Notes: a model not told the origin generated them from the letters alone. Counted from the stretch's first letter, positions 44,831-51,477 are shown. The stretch is DNA of 64,000 nucleotides from a virus (IMGVR_UViG_3300025073_000817:1-64000), one strand, 5' to 3'. A program made the numbers and translations.

Positions 44831-45391
44831 TTATGACCTAGACTTTCTATTAATAGAAACCACTTTACTAGAATTTTCTTCTATTGCTTTTAGTCTAGAT
44901 TGACCATAGCTTGTTCTTGCAAGTGCAAGTACATCTTCTCCATCAATATCACTATCACCTTCATACCCATCATCATCTGCCACTTTAGTTCCAAGTTGTC
45001 CAGCAGGTACAACTTTAGCAATCAATCTATAATCACATCTTATTTCATTATGTACTTGAGACATTACTCTAAGGAGATCAACAAACCTCATATCTTTGTG
45101 TTCGCCATTCTTAAGTCGTTTTTTTATCTCCTTATATAGAGGAGAAAGAATCTTGTTCATTCGCCTAGTTCTATATGTGACCTCGTCTTTAGTAATTTCA
45201 TCAAAAAGCTGAAGTACCTTAAATCTAAAATTAGGCATATTCTTCCATTTCTTAAACTCTGTTCTTTTTACGCCTAATTTTTCAGCAATTTGATCATCCT
45301 TTATGTATTTACCACCAGCTATCATCATTGCAGCTTTATATTGTTGCAATGTCAACCCATCAAGTTCTATCTCACCTTCGAATCTTGGCAT
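44831..45391 (-). CDS. terS: Terminase small subunit (186 aa)
   Basis: GGAG precedes the ATG. Residues 15-60 form a helix-turn-helix (QYKAAMMIAGGKYIKDDQIA, LGVKRTEFKKWKNMPNF) typical of terminase small subunits that recognise packaging sites. A helical oligomerisation part follows (RMNKILSPLYKEIKKRLKNG). It is the first gene of the leftward late operon and overlaps nothing upstream; the promoter at 45442-45470 lies just ahead. Confidence 0.8.
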   Translation of the reverse strand: MPRFEGEIELDGLTLQQYKAAMMIAGGKYIKDDQIAEKLGVKRTEFKKWKNMPNFRFKVLQLFDEITKDEVTYRTRRMNKILSPLYKEIKKRLKNGEHKDMRFVDLLRVMSQVHNEIRCDYRLIAKVVPAGQLGTKVADDDGYEGDSDIDGEDVLALARTSYGQSRLKAIEENSSKVVSINRKSRS

Positions 45392-45441
45392 GATGATGCT
45401 CCAATTGAAAGTTAAAAATTTTTAACCAGCTTCCTACTGGT

Positions 45442-45470
45442 ATTATACAACACGCCTCCAAACTTTACAA
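45442..45470 (-). promoter_or_regulatory. Leftward promoter for the late block
   Basis: Minus strand TTGTAA (45470-45465), 17-nt spacer, TATAAT (45447-45442), about 50 nt before the small terminase gene. Part of a divergent pair. Confidence 0.6.
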
Positions 45471-45498
45471 CAAGAAAATGAAAAATGTGTTTTTACCC

Positions 45499-45527
45499 TT
45501 GCATCACTTGTAATTTTATTGTATAAT
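45499..45527 (+). promoter_or_regulatory. Rightward promoter for the exonuclease gene
   Basis: TTGCAT (45499-45504), exact 17-nt spacer, TATAAT (45522-45527). Same arrangement as the promoters at 46477, 47597 and 48814; the first gene starts 35 nt downstream. Confidence 0.7.
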
Positions 45528-45561
45528 GTTGGTAGTAACAAAACTTAGCGAGGGCAATTAA

Positions 45562-46488
45562 ATGAATTTACTAATTATCGACGGATCTAGCATAACATAT
45601 CGCGAATTTTTCGCCTTTAAAAAAAGGCCACTTACCATTACTTTAGAAAATGGTACCGAACTTACCACAAGTGCTGTTTTCAGCTTTGCAAAAGCCATTA
45701 TTTATATGGCAGAACGTAATGAGTATTCTTTCTATATTACGACTTGGGATACTCCACCATATAAAAAGAAATTAAAATTTCCAGATTATAAAGAAGGTAG
45801 GAAAAGAGATAAAAAAGATTCCGAAAACTTATTTAGAGAAATGGACATGATTAAAATCTTAGCGAATTCTCTAAATATACCATGCTTTTATTCTAAAGGA
45901 TATGAGGCTGAAGATGTTTGCAGATCAGTTATTAAAAGAATTGGCAAAAAGTTTGATGAAATAACAATTCTTGCAAACGATAACGATTATAATTCATTAC
46001 TAAGTGACAAAATATCTATTCTAAAAAATGGTAGAGAAGGTTTGATCAAATTTACCCATGATGATCTTAAACTTGATGGTATAGACAGTAAAACATTTAC
46101 TGAAGCCAAAAAACTGTCAGGGTGTACAACTGACAAAGTCAAAGGATTTAAAGGTATAGGATTTAAAACAGCAGTTGATCTTATAAGAACATTTGGATCA
46201 GCAGAAGCTGTATTTAATAATAAAAGTGAACTCCCAGAAAATATATCATCTAAATTAGAGAAAGGAGGATATGATACTTTAGAAAAAACAGCCTATCTGA
46301 TTAAAATACTTAATCCTAAAAAACTAAAACTGCATAAAAGTGATAATGAAGTATCTGCAGAAAATATGCTAGAATTTATAGAAGCAGAATCTCTTCTAAA
46401 ACCAAGGTTTCTATTGCTACTTCCTAAATTGGCAAAACAACAAGCTAAAATGTTTGATAAACTAGAAAAAAAGTTATTGCAAAGTTAA
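45562..46488 (+). CDS. 5'-3' exonuclease, FEN/PolA N-domain-like (308 aa)
   Basis: GAGGG precedes the ATG. Metal-binding acidic residues are visible at D7 (LLIIDGSS), D63, E115/E117/D118 (GYEAEDVC), D140/D142 (ANDNDYNSLL) and D191. A helix-3-turn-helix (VKGFKGIGFKTAVDL, 193-207) binds DNA. Size and motif order match phage flap endonucleases such as T5 D15 and the T4 RNase H group, which remove RNA primers and recombination flaps. It is the first gene of the early rightward region. No DNA polymerase is present in the window. Confidence 0.85.
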   Translation: MNLLIIDGSSITYREFFAFKKRPLTITLENGTELTTSAVFSFAKAIIYMAERNEYSFYITTWDTPPYKKKLKFPDYKEGRKRDKKDSENLFREMDMIKILANSLNIPCFYSKGYEAEDVCRSVIKRIGKKFDEITILANDNDYNSLLSDKISILKNGREGLIKFTHDDLKLDGIDSKTFTEAKKLSGCTTDKVKGFKGIGFKTAVDLIRTFGSAEAVFNNKSELPENISSKLEKGGYDTLEKTAYLIKILNPKKLKLHKSDNEVSAENMLEFIEAESLLKPRFLLLLPKLAKQQAKMFDKLEKKLLQS

Positions 46489-46505
46489 ATAATCAGTTGT
46501 ATAAT
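46477..46505 (+). promoter_or_regulatory. Promoter of short RNA 1
   Basis: TTGCAA (46477-46482), 17-nt spacer, TATAAT (46500-46505). It overlaps the last codons of the exonuclease gene. Confidence 0.65.
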
Positions 46506-46511
46506 ATCAGT

Positions 46512-46598
46512 AGAGATGGTTGTTTCGTTTTCCTTCGACGCCATGCTTCTCTCCTCCTTAAGAGCCCCAAGAGACTCCCCACCTCTTGGGGCTCTTTC
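46512..46598 (+). ncRNA. Short RNA 1 with exposed anti-Shine-Dalgarno segment
   Basis: Begins about 7 nt after the -10 box and ends in a terminator hairpin. A 5' stem-loop is formed by AGAGATGG (46512-46519) with CCAT and CTCT (46541-46552). Between the two stems lies single-stranded CTCTCCTCCTTA (46549-46560), complementary to the ribosome binding site AAGGAGGAG. No good reading frame with a ribosome site lies inside. Shares promoter type, size class and exposed CCTCCT with the RNA at 48.85 kb. Predicted from sequence only. Confidence 0.55.
46560..46597 (+). terminator. Intrinsic terminator of short RNA 1
   Basis: Perfect 14-bp stem AAGAGCCCCAAGAG (46560-46573) with CTCTTGGGGCTCTT (46583-46596) around a 9-nt loop. 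The following T run is short. Confidence 0.65.
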
Positions 46599-46616
46599 CA
46601 TTTATTGGGTAATCAG

Positions 46617-46799
46617 ATGAAGAAAATTACAGTTATTAGAATTGTAGCACCTCATTTTGTTGCAGGAATTTGTAAAAATAACATCAATAACAAATTAACA
46701 AAAACAGCTCCTATTTTAAAATATATGAAAAATTGGAGCTTATTCGAAATAGCTATCTATTGCAAACAAAAACAATGGAAATTATCAATCATCAACTAA
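46617..46799 (+). CDS. Small conserved-type phage protein (60 aa)
   Basis: Starts MKKITVIRIVAPHFVAG; the APHFVAG near the start followed by APILKYMKNWS and a YC..K.W end is a pattern I recognise from uncharacterised small phage proteins. The longer in-frame reading to 46497 crosses the terminator hairpin and is rejected. Only a weak GGGT site precedes the ATG. Lies between short RNA 1 and the dCTP deaminase-like gene. Function unknown. Confidence 0.65.
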   Translation: MKKITVIRIVAPHFVAGICKNNINNKLTKTAPILKYMKNWSLFEIAIYCKQKQWKLSIIN

Positions 46800-46811
46800 C
46801 AGGAGGCAACT

Positions 46812-47303
46812 ATGATTTGGAATGACAAAAGACTAACGCAATGGGCAGAAAATGGTGGAGTTGAACCTTTTGATCCTAAACTAATTAATCCGGCATCAAT
46901 AGATCTAAAAATTGGAAGTTTCATTCGCGTCCCAATAGAAGACAATACGTGGTCAGATCCTATAGATATGAACATTACGCCATGGACTATAAAATGCGGT
47001 GAAATTGTACTCTTGCATACCCTAGAATTTACAAAAATACCTACTAATGCTATTGCAATGTTGTTTTTAAAATCAACAGTCGGAAGACAAGGGCTAGAAC
47101 ATCTACATGCAGGCTATGGTGATCCTGGATTTCATGGGCAATGGACTCTTGAAATCATCAATCATTGGCCTTTTCCCAGATTCTTAGTTCCAGGTTTAAG
47201 ATTAATACAACTAGTGTTAGCTGATGCAGAAGAAGCTGGAGTTGACTATTCAAAAACTGGTCATTATCAAAATCAACTAGGCCCTACCGTGCCATGGAGG
47301 TAA
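46812..47303 (+). CDS. dcd: dCTP deaminase / dUTPase-family nucleotide enzyme (163 aa)
   Basis: An AGGAGG site precedes the ATG. Family motifs in order are INPASIDLKIGSF (25-37), MLFLKSTVGRQGLEH (83-97), GYGDPGFHGQWTLEI (101-115, with E114 in the position of the catalytic Glu of dCTP deaminase), VPGLRLIQLVLAD (126-138) and a C-terminal QNQLGPT. It would supply dUMP/dTMP precursors or limit dUTP during phage replication; deaminase versus bifunctional deaminase/dUTPase cannot be decided by eye. Confidence 0.85.
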   Translation: MIWNDKRLTQWAENGGVEPFDPKLINPASIDLKIGSFIRVPIEDNTWSDPIDMNITPWTIKCGEIVLLHTLEFTKIPTNAIAMLFLKSTVGRQGLEHLHAGYGDPGFHGQWTLEIINHWPFPRFLVPGLRLIQLVLADAEEAGVDYSKTGHYQNQLGPTVPWR

Positions 47304-47305
47304 TT

Positions 47306-47587
47306 ATGGAATCTATTAGAATTATTAATAAGCAAAAAGATCTTGAATTTAAATTTGAGGTAAATGGAAAAGATCTTACAAAAGACTTAGGAATTACAAA
47401 TTTATCTATAGATATAAGAGGTAATAATATACCTGAAATTAAACTAGATTTAGATGCTTTTGATATTGACATCACTATTGATGGCGATATTGTTATTGAT
47501 AAAATTACAGTTCCTGACTGGTTAAAGGCTCGTGTTTATGATAAGCTCATTTTACAACTAAAACAGTACAAGGATATGGAAGTTTAA
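47306..47587 (+). CDS. Hypothetical acidic beta-rich protein (94 aa)
   Basis: Starts MESIRIINKQKDLEFKFE with GGAGG 5 nt upstream; it follows the dCTP deaminase-like gene immediately. Alternating strands (LSIDIRGNNIPEIKLDLDAF, DITIDGDIVIDKITV) and a helical C-terminus. No family recognised. Ends just before the promoter of the large RNA. Confidence 0.65.
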   Translation: MESIRIINKQKDLEFKFEVNGKDLTKDLGITNLSIDIRGNNIPEIKLDLDAFDIDITIDGDIVIDKITVPDWLKARVYDKLILQLKQYKDMEV

Positions 47588-47596
47588 ATTTTTATA

Positions 47597-47625
47597 ATGC
47601 AATTTGACAAATTTAATTGTATAAT
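47597..47625 (+). promoter_or_regulatory. Promoter of the large structured RNA
   Basis: ATGCAA (47597-47602), 17-nt spacer, TATAAT (47620-47625), with the same ATTGTATAAT core as the neighbouring promoters. A TTGACA nearby is too close (10 nt) to serve as the -35 box. Confidence 0.55.
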
Positions 47626-47632
47626 AAAAGTA

Positions 47633-48140
47633 TGGGGTAGCACTAGCAATGCGTCTCTATATCAAGTAACACGCCACCTAGTGTTTAGCATCAAAGGGTT
47701 ACATTAGAGCCTTGATGCTCTCTATGCAGCCATATGTTTTCTGATTAGTGTCTTGAAAAAACAGCTTCTTAGTGAAGTATTAAATCAGAAAAACCAAGGG
47801 GGGTGCATAGATTCCTCCTCTTCTCCCTAACTTAAGAAGGCGTCCGTTAATTCAGACGATTTCTCGGGCCGTGTTAAATAGCGACTGTGTACGATATTTT
47901 TTAAACCGTTTCTTATCAATGTCGCTGACAGCTCTTTAAGAGTGCTAGAAACGAAAATTAATATCGTCTTTTAAATTTTCTTTAGATATCTGCGGAGAAC
48001 CCTGTAAAGCACTTCGGTGGACGTGCAAATTGAAGCCAAGTCCGGTTACAGGGAACTAAAGAAAAACCATAGCGGTTCGGGCGTGGGGGGAAGGGGGGGT
48101 CTGCCGAGACCTCGGGTCGAGGCAGGTTGGAAGTACAAAG
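47633..48140 (+). ncRNA. Large, intricately folded non-coding RNA candidate
   Basis: The ~815-bp gap has no supported gene but many long perfect helices: CACTAG/CTAGTG (47641/47678); AGCATCAA/TTGATGCT (47687/47712); CTATGCA/TGCATAG (47722/47804) enclosing TTTTCTGATT/AATCAGAAAA (47737/47783); ACGATATT/AATATCGT (47891/47960) enclosing CGTTTCT/AGAAACG (47907/47947); AGCGAC/GTCGCT (47880/47921) crossing these as a pseudoknot; TTTCTTTAG/CTAAAGAAA (about 47977/48055) enclosing CCCTGTAA/TTACAGGG (48000/48046); and CTGCC-GA-GACC-TCG-GGTC-GA-GGCAG at 48100-48124. Unpaired CCTCCTC lies at 47814-47820. Size and complexity recall the GOLLD/ROOL class of phage RNAs, but identity is not established; the 3' end is uncertain. 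Confidence 0.6.
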
Positions 48141-48219
48141 AAAGCTTCTCTCTGATCTTTTTTCTATAATTTAAATCACTTCTAAAATTAAAGTATCTAA
48201 ATCTGAAGTCTTTTCTATC

Positions 48220-48273
48220 CTCATGATGCGATCTCAGATCGCATCATGAGGCAATGAGCCGGAGGCTCATTGC
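48220..48273 (+). repeat. Two back-to-back perfect hairpins
   Basis: A 15-bp inverted repeat with a single central base (48220-48250; CTCATGATGCGATCT and its complement) is followed at once by a 10-bp hairpin with a GGA triloop (48251-48273; GCAATGAGCC). They may end or process the large RNA upstream. There is no immediate T run, so a Rho-independent terminator is not certain. Confidence 0.6.
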
Positions 48274-48403
48274 AATTAAAAACCTTTCTTTTATTCGGTA
48301 CTAACACTTTGTTTTTTTCTGTCACATGAATCTTAAAATCATTGAAATCTTAACAATCACTAAGTAAGTTAAGTTTTTAACAATTAAATAGCAGGAATTG
48401 ATT

Positions 48404-48787
48404 ATGAAAAAGAAAAGATATAGTGGAGAGATATGGACAGCCAACTACTTTATTGATGATCTTGATAGACTTGATATCACAATTAGAGGGAAGCATGAAA
48501 TAGGAAGAATTTTTGCACCTACTTGGGAAATGGTTATGGCTTTAAAGAAAGCCAATGACCCGAAAACTTATATTCCTAGATATATTGAAAAATATAATCA
48601 AATGATGGATGAATCCTATAGAAAGAATAGAGAAATTTGGAGATATGTTATACAGATGCCAAGAGTTGTTTTTACTTGTTATTGTGGTGCAGACAAGTTT
48701 TGCCATAGAGTATTGTTAGCTAATTATTTTCATAAACATTTTGGATCAAAGTATAGAGGAGAAATCTATAGGAAAAGAAGAAAATAA
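48404..48787 (+). CDS. DUF488-like protein (127 aa)
   Basis: Start MKKKRYSGEIWTANYF chosen (CAGGA 7 nt upstream). The C-terminal VVFTCYCGADKFCHRVLLANYF closely matches the Cys-x-Cys ... Cys-His-Arg signature of DUF488-type proteins, whose biochemical role is unknown. The N-terminal half is alpha/beta with a long helix (YIEKYNQMMDESYRKNREIW). Lies between two non-coding RNA units. Confidence 0.7.
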   Translation: MKKKRYSGEIWTANYFIDDLDRLDITIRGKHEIGRIFAPTWEMVMALKKANDPKTYIPRYIEKYNQMMDESYRKNREIWRYVIQMPRVVFTCYCGADKFCHRVLLANYFHKHFGSKYRGEIYRKRRK

Positions 48788-48813
48788 TTTATGCAGAAAA
48801 ACCTATTATTTGC

Positions 48814-48842
48814 TTGCAATTGCTTATTGCTTATTGTATAAT
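48814..48842 (+). promoter_or_regulatory. Promoter of short RNA 2
   Basis: TTGCAA (48814-48819), 17-nt spacer, TATAAT (48837-48842). The spacer contains the tandem TTGCTTATTGCTTATTG. Confidence 0.7.
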
Positions 48843-48848
48843 ATTGGT

Positions 48849-48981
48849 GTAAAGGTACACATGTAGCAACTAGAGGTTTCACCTCCTTTCTCTCAGTTGC
48901 GACCCTAAGAGGCTCTTTGACATAGAACTCATCACTACCACCTCCTGCTTGATGAGCATTCTTGCAAAGAGCCTCTTTTTT
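48849..48981 (+). ncRNA. Short RNA 2 displaying two anti-Shine-Dalgarno loops
   Basis: About 133 nt from promoter to terminator. Stem-loop 1 is GTGTA/TACAC (48847-48860), which begins at or just before the inferred 5' end. Stem-loop 2 is GCAACT+AGAG with CTCT+AGTTGC (48866-48900), leaving a 14-nt loop GTTTCACCTCCTTT. Stem-loop 3 is the terminator, whose inner stem CTCATCA/TGATGAG (48928-48956) holds the loop CTACCACCTCCTGCT. Both large loops carry CACCTCCT, the same sequence as the 3' end of bacterial 16S rRNA that pairs with GGAGGTG ribosome sites. No coding potential seen. Confidence 0.7.
48907..48981 (+). terminator. Intrinsic terminator of short RNA 2
   Basis: A 13-bp perfect stem AAGAGGCTCTTTG (48907-48919) with CAAAGAGCCTCTT (48965-48977) runs into TTTTTT (48976-48981). 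The long loop contains the second anti-Shine-Dalgarno hairpin. Read-through would enter the small-gene array. Confidence 0.8.
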
Positions 48982-48999
48982 GACTATTAAGGATTTATT

Positions 49000-49176
49000 A
49001 TGAATAAGTACACATTAGATAAATATATTCAGTTAGGAAAATCAGTTATACTCATAAAAGATAAAACCATTAGGCGTATAATGGGAATATATAAACACGA
49101 AAATAAAATATTGGGAGTTGTGGTTGAGGGAATATACGTATTACTTCCTATTGATGAAATAGAGATAATAAAATGA
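49000..49176 (+). CDS. MNxYT-family small protein 1 (58 aa)
   Basis: First gene of the tandem array, starting MNKYTLDKYIQLGKSVILI about 20 nt after the terminator of short RNA 2, with AAGGA upstream. Shows the family plan: MNxYT start, a basic helix, a G(K) turn, then short strands ending in an acidic hydrophobic tail (LPIDEIEIIK). Stop TGA overlaps the next ATG. The fold is probably a small SH3-like beta barrel (inference). Confidence 0.7.
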   Translation: MNKYTLDKYIQLGKSVILIKDKTIRRIMGIYKHENKILGVVVEGIYVLLPIDEIEIIK

Positions 49177-49355
49177 ATCTGTACACACTTAGGAAAACAT
49201 TTAAACCAGGAACTAAAGTTAGTTGTCCTTTAGATGATTGCGTTGGAACTGTTAAAGGAATTGTAGAGTTTTGGAAGAAAGTATGGCTAATAGAATTGGT
49301 TGAATATGATGATGATTTATTTAGCCCAGAAGATTTGGTGATAATCAATGAATGA
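49173..49355 (+). CDS. MNxYT-family small protein 2 (60 aa)
   Basis: Starts MNLYTLRKTFKPGTKVSCP inside the previous stop (ATGA). Ends FSPEDLVIINE. Its opening matches the member at 60,438 (MNLYTFKKTFKDGMKV), including Cys residues after the first strand (CPLDDCVG), a possible metal or disulfide pair. Confidence 0.75.
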   Translation: MNLYTLRKTFKPGTKVSCPLDDCVGTVKGIVEFWKKVWLIELVEYDDDLFSPEDLVIINE

Positions 49356-49542
49356 TTATGTGTTTAATAAATATCTTAAACCTGGACAAAAAGTAAGAAT
49401 AAAATCTGATAAAATAATGCCAAAATTAGATAGAATTCATATAATATCAAAAGTAGATAGATTTAATAATTCATATCTAACGATATGGCTTAAGGATAAT
49501 CCATTCCCCTGGTATAAAGATGAAATTGAGATAGTAATATGA
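49348..49542 (+). CDS. MNxYT-family small protein 3 (64 aa)
   Basis: Starts MNDYVFNKYLKPGQKVRIKS, overlapping the previous gene by 8 nt (ATGAATGA). Four short strands are predicted; ends WYKDEIEIVI. Highly basic N-terminal half, acidic end, as in other members. Confidence 0.75.
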   Translation: MNDYVFNKYLKPGQKVRIKSDKIMPKLDRIHIISKVDRFNNSYLTIWLKDNPFPWYKDEIEIVI

Positions 49543-49733
49543 ATGAATATACAATAAATAAGGCAATAAGAGAATTAATGACGGGAAGAAGAAAAATAAC
49601 TATTGAATTTGCTGGTTTTAAAGAATCCTTCTATTTAGAGGGAATAGAAATAACACATGATGAAATTGTTCTAAAATTAGATAGACCTACATTTAGTGGA
49701 ACTAGGACCTTTACGTTTAAAAAGTCGCCATGA
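49539..49733 (+). CDS. MNxYT-family small protein 4 (64 aa)
   Basis: Starts MNEYTINKAIRELMTGRRK at an ATGA junction. The helix after the motif is longer than usual, then strands (ITIEFAGFKESFYLEGIEI) and an atypical basic end (FTFKKSP) instead of the acidic tail. Confidence 0.7.
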   Translation: MNEYTINKAIRELMTGRRKITIEFAGFKESFYLEGIEITHDEIVLKLDRPTFSGTRTFTFKKSP

Positions 49734-49969
49734 ATGAATATACGATAAAAAAGAAATTTCCAATAGGGACTAAAATTAGATATTTTGAAGAACCATATAA
49801 TGACCATGAATCTGAAATAGAATATCACGGACATGTTATTGGTTATTTCAGAACAACACGAAATGAATTATTCATTAATGCAAGGGTATCTGCAATAGAT
49901 AGTAACAATAATCCAGTTAATTTAGAGTTTGGTGTTATTATTAATCCTGATCATGTTGAAATAATATGA
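49730..49969 (+). CDS. MNxYT-family small protein 5 (79 aa)
   Basis: Starts MNEYTIKKKFPIGTKIRYFE at an ATGA junction. The FPIGTK turn is the version of the G motif shared by most long members. An extended central loop (YNDHESEIEYHGH) precedes strands; ends INPDHVEII. Confidence 0.75.
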   Translation: MNEYTIKKKFPIGTKIRYFEEPYNDHESEIEYHGHVIGYFRTTRNELFINARVSAIDSNNNPVNLEFGVIINPDHVEII

Positions 49970-50181
49970 ACATATATACAGAATTTAAAGAACTTAGAAG
50001 AATATTTCCCAAAGGTAAATTTTTTAGAAATAAATACAATCGATGGGAGCATATCTGCATTATAGGTTATGAAATATTAGCAGATAAATGGTTTGCTAAA
50101 GGTAAGGTTATTAAAGAAAGTAATAATGAAGTAATCCATTGGTTAGATTTGAAACAAAAAAATAAATGGTTAAGAATATGA
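49966..50181 (+). CDS. MNxYT-family small protein 6 (71 aa)
   Basis: Starts MNIYTEFKELRRIFPKGKFF at an ATGA junction. The turn is FPKGKF in place of FPIGTK. Contains aromatic residues (NRWEHICIIGYEI, DKWFAKGKV) and ends NKWLRI, so the acidic tail is missing. Confidence 0.7.
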   Translation: MNIYTEFKELRRIFPKGKFFRNKYNRWEHICIIGYEILADKWFAKGKVIKESNNEVIHWLDLKQKNKWLRI

Positions 50182-50381
50182 ATATATATACATTTAATAA
50201 ATTAAAACATGGTGATAGATTTAGGGTTAAAGAGATGGCACAAACACGAGGGTTTGAAGGAAAAATATTTACAGTTGATATTAGAGCAGTAGATAAAATA
50301 GGCCCATACGTTAGAACTATTGAAATGAATAAATATAACAATATTCAATTAGTATTTTCAGCAGATGAAATAGAAAAATGA
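50178..50381 (+). CDS. MNxYT-family small protein 7 (67 aa)
   Basis: Starts MNIYTFNKLKHGDRFRVKE at an ATGA junction. This short KLKxGDR form of the opening is the same as in members at 63,398 and 63,698, 13 kb away, including at the DNA level. Ends VFSADEIEK. Confidence 0.75.
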   Translation: MNIYTFNKLKHGDRFRVKEMAQTRGFEGKIFTVDIRAVDKIGPYVRTIEMNKYNNIQLVFSADEIEK

Positions 50382-50653
50382 ATAGATACACTGCAAAAAA
50401 ATTACTAATTCAAAAATACCCTATTGGAGCTAAGCTAAGATTAAAAGAAGATCTTGATTTTTCTGATTATAGAAAAATATCACTATTTCCAGAAGATTGT
50501 TCCATAATTGATTATGTATTACCTATCCTTGAAGTTGAAGTATCATCAATTAGTATGACTAAAACCGTTAACGGTTACATAAAAGCTTCAACTTATGAAC
50601 ACGATTTCATATCAATTAATGATTTAGAAAAATATTATGATATAATCAAATGA
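50378..50653 (+). CDS. MNxYT-family small protein 8 (91 aa)
   Basis: Starts MNRYTAKKLLIQKYPIGAKL at an ATGA junction. Longest member of the first block, with an insertion after the first strand (DYRKISLFPEDCSIIDYVLP) and a typical end (ISINDLEKYYDIIK). Confidence 0.75.
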   Translation: MNRYTAKKLLIQKYPIGAKLRLKEDLDFSDYRKISLFPEDCSIIDYVLPILEVEVSSISMTKTVNGYIKASTYEHDFISINDLEKYYDIIK

Positions 50654-50859
50654 ATTATTATACCAAGTTAAAATATGCTAACAAGCATTTTCCTATAGGG
50701 TCAACTATTACTCAGACTTTTGATGAAAAACATATGGGAAAGATATCAAAATTCATATTAAAAGATCAATATCTAACGATATTTGTTGAAGGCAATAATC
50801 TGGAAGGAAGTATAACGGTAGATATTGAAAGATTAATTGAAGAAGATAAAAATGAATAA
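50650..50859 (+). CDS. MNxYT-family small protein 9 (69 aa)
   Basis: Starts MNYYTKLKYANKHFPIGSTI at an ATGA junction. Strands FILKDQYLTIFVEGNN and an acidic end ERLIEEDKNE. The next gene begins within its last codons. Confidence 0.75.
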   Translation: MNYYTKLKYANKHFPIGSTITQTFDEKHMGKISKFILKDQYLTIFVEGNNLEGSITVDIERLIEEDKNE

Positions 50860-51058
50860 TTATACCTTAATGAAATTTTTGAGGAAGAAATATCCAATAG
50901 ATAAAATTATTACAGAAGATGGACGAATATTAAAAGTAATTAAATGGGAAATAAGTAATTACGGGATATGGATAACATTTCTTATTCTAGATGGTCTTGA
51001 AAAAGGAAAATATTTAGTACAGATGTTAGATGAAGAAACAAGGACGGCTTATGAATAA
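50852..51058 (+). CDS. MNxYT-family small protein 10 (68 aa)
   Basis: Start MNNYTLMKFLRKKYPIDKII chosen over an upstream in-frame codon because it restores the family motif and the usual 8-nt overlap. The conserved Gly of the turn is replaced (YPIDKI). Ends DEETRTAYE. Confidence 0.7.
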   Translation: MNNYTLMKFLRKKYPIDKIITEDGRILKVIKWEISNYGIWITFLILDGLEKGKYLVQMLDEETRTAYE

Positions 51059-51272
51059 TTATACAAAACTAAAAGAAGCTAGAAAAGAATTCCCCATAGG
51101 TAGTAGATATATTTCTAAAATAACTTCTTCAGCGTCTATAGAAATAATAGGTCATAGTATTGGGCATAGTATTGCTGGAACTAAAATTGCAATAATACAC
51201 TTTGAAGATAAATCTGGAGCAAAATATTCTCAACCTATTGAGATATTTAGAAGTTGGTTTACTAATGAATAA
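51051..51272 (+). CDS. MNxYT-family small protein 11 (73 aa)
   Basis: Starts MNNYTKLKEARKEFPIGSRY, overlapping by 8 nt. Close paralogue of the member at 51,750: both share KEARKEFP, an IGHSI strand and an (I/L)-F-R motif near the end (PIEIFRSWF versus SIDLFRKAF). Contains an internal duplication IGHSIGHSI. Confidence 0.75.
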   Translation: MNNYTKLKEARKEFPIGSRYISKITSSASIEIIGHSIGHSIAGTKIAIIHFEDKSGAKYSQPIEIFRSWFTNE

Positions 51273-51477
51273 CTATACTCTACTTAAAGAAGTTAGATCA
51301 AAGTATCCTGTTGGTTCAAGGTTTAAGAGTCTTAGAACAAATAAGATATGCTACATCACTTTAGTAAGATATAGCACGGTATTTCGTAGAATTGTCATAC
51401 AGGCAGAGCCAGAAACTAATTGTAGTGAAATCAATACACCTTATCTATTCTATCCTGAAGAGTTAGAGCCATTATGA
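51265..51477 (+). CDS. MNxYT-family small protein 12 (70 aa)
   Basis: Starts MNNYTLLKEVRSKYPVGSRF, overlapping by 8 nt; a long upstream in-frame extension is rejected. Ends FYPEELEPL. Confidence 0.75.
   Translation: MNNYTLLKEVRSKYPVGSRFKSLRTNKICYITLVRYSTVFRRIVIQAEPETNCSEINTPYLFYPEELEPL

Noticed and set aside
46497-46616. Coding extension of the 60-aa protein across short RNA 1
   Set aside because: It would read through the terminator hairpin, has no ribosome site and begins inside the promoter.
47601-47625. TTGACA -35 box before the large RNA
   Set aside because: Only 10 nt separate it from the TATAAT box; ATGCAA at 17 nt matches the other phage promoters better.
48064-48090. tRNA-like T-loop GGTTCGG
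   Set aside because: No acceptor, D or anticodon stem can be formed around it; no tRNA gene was recognised anywhere in the window.
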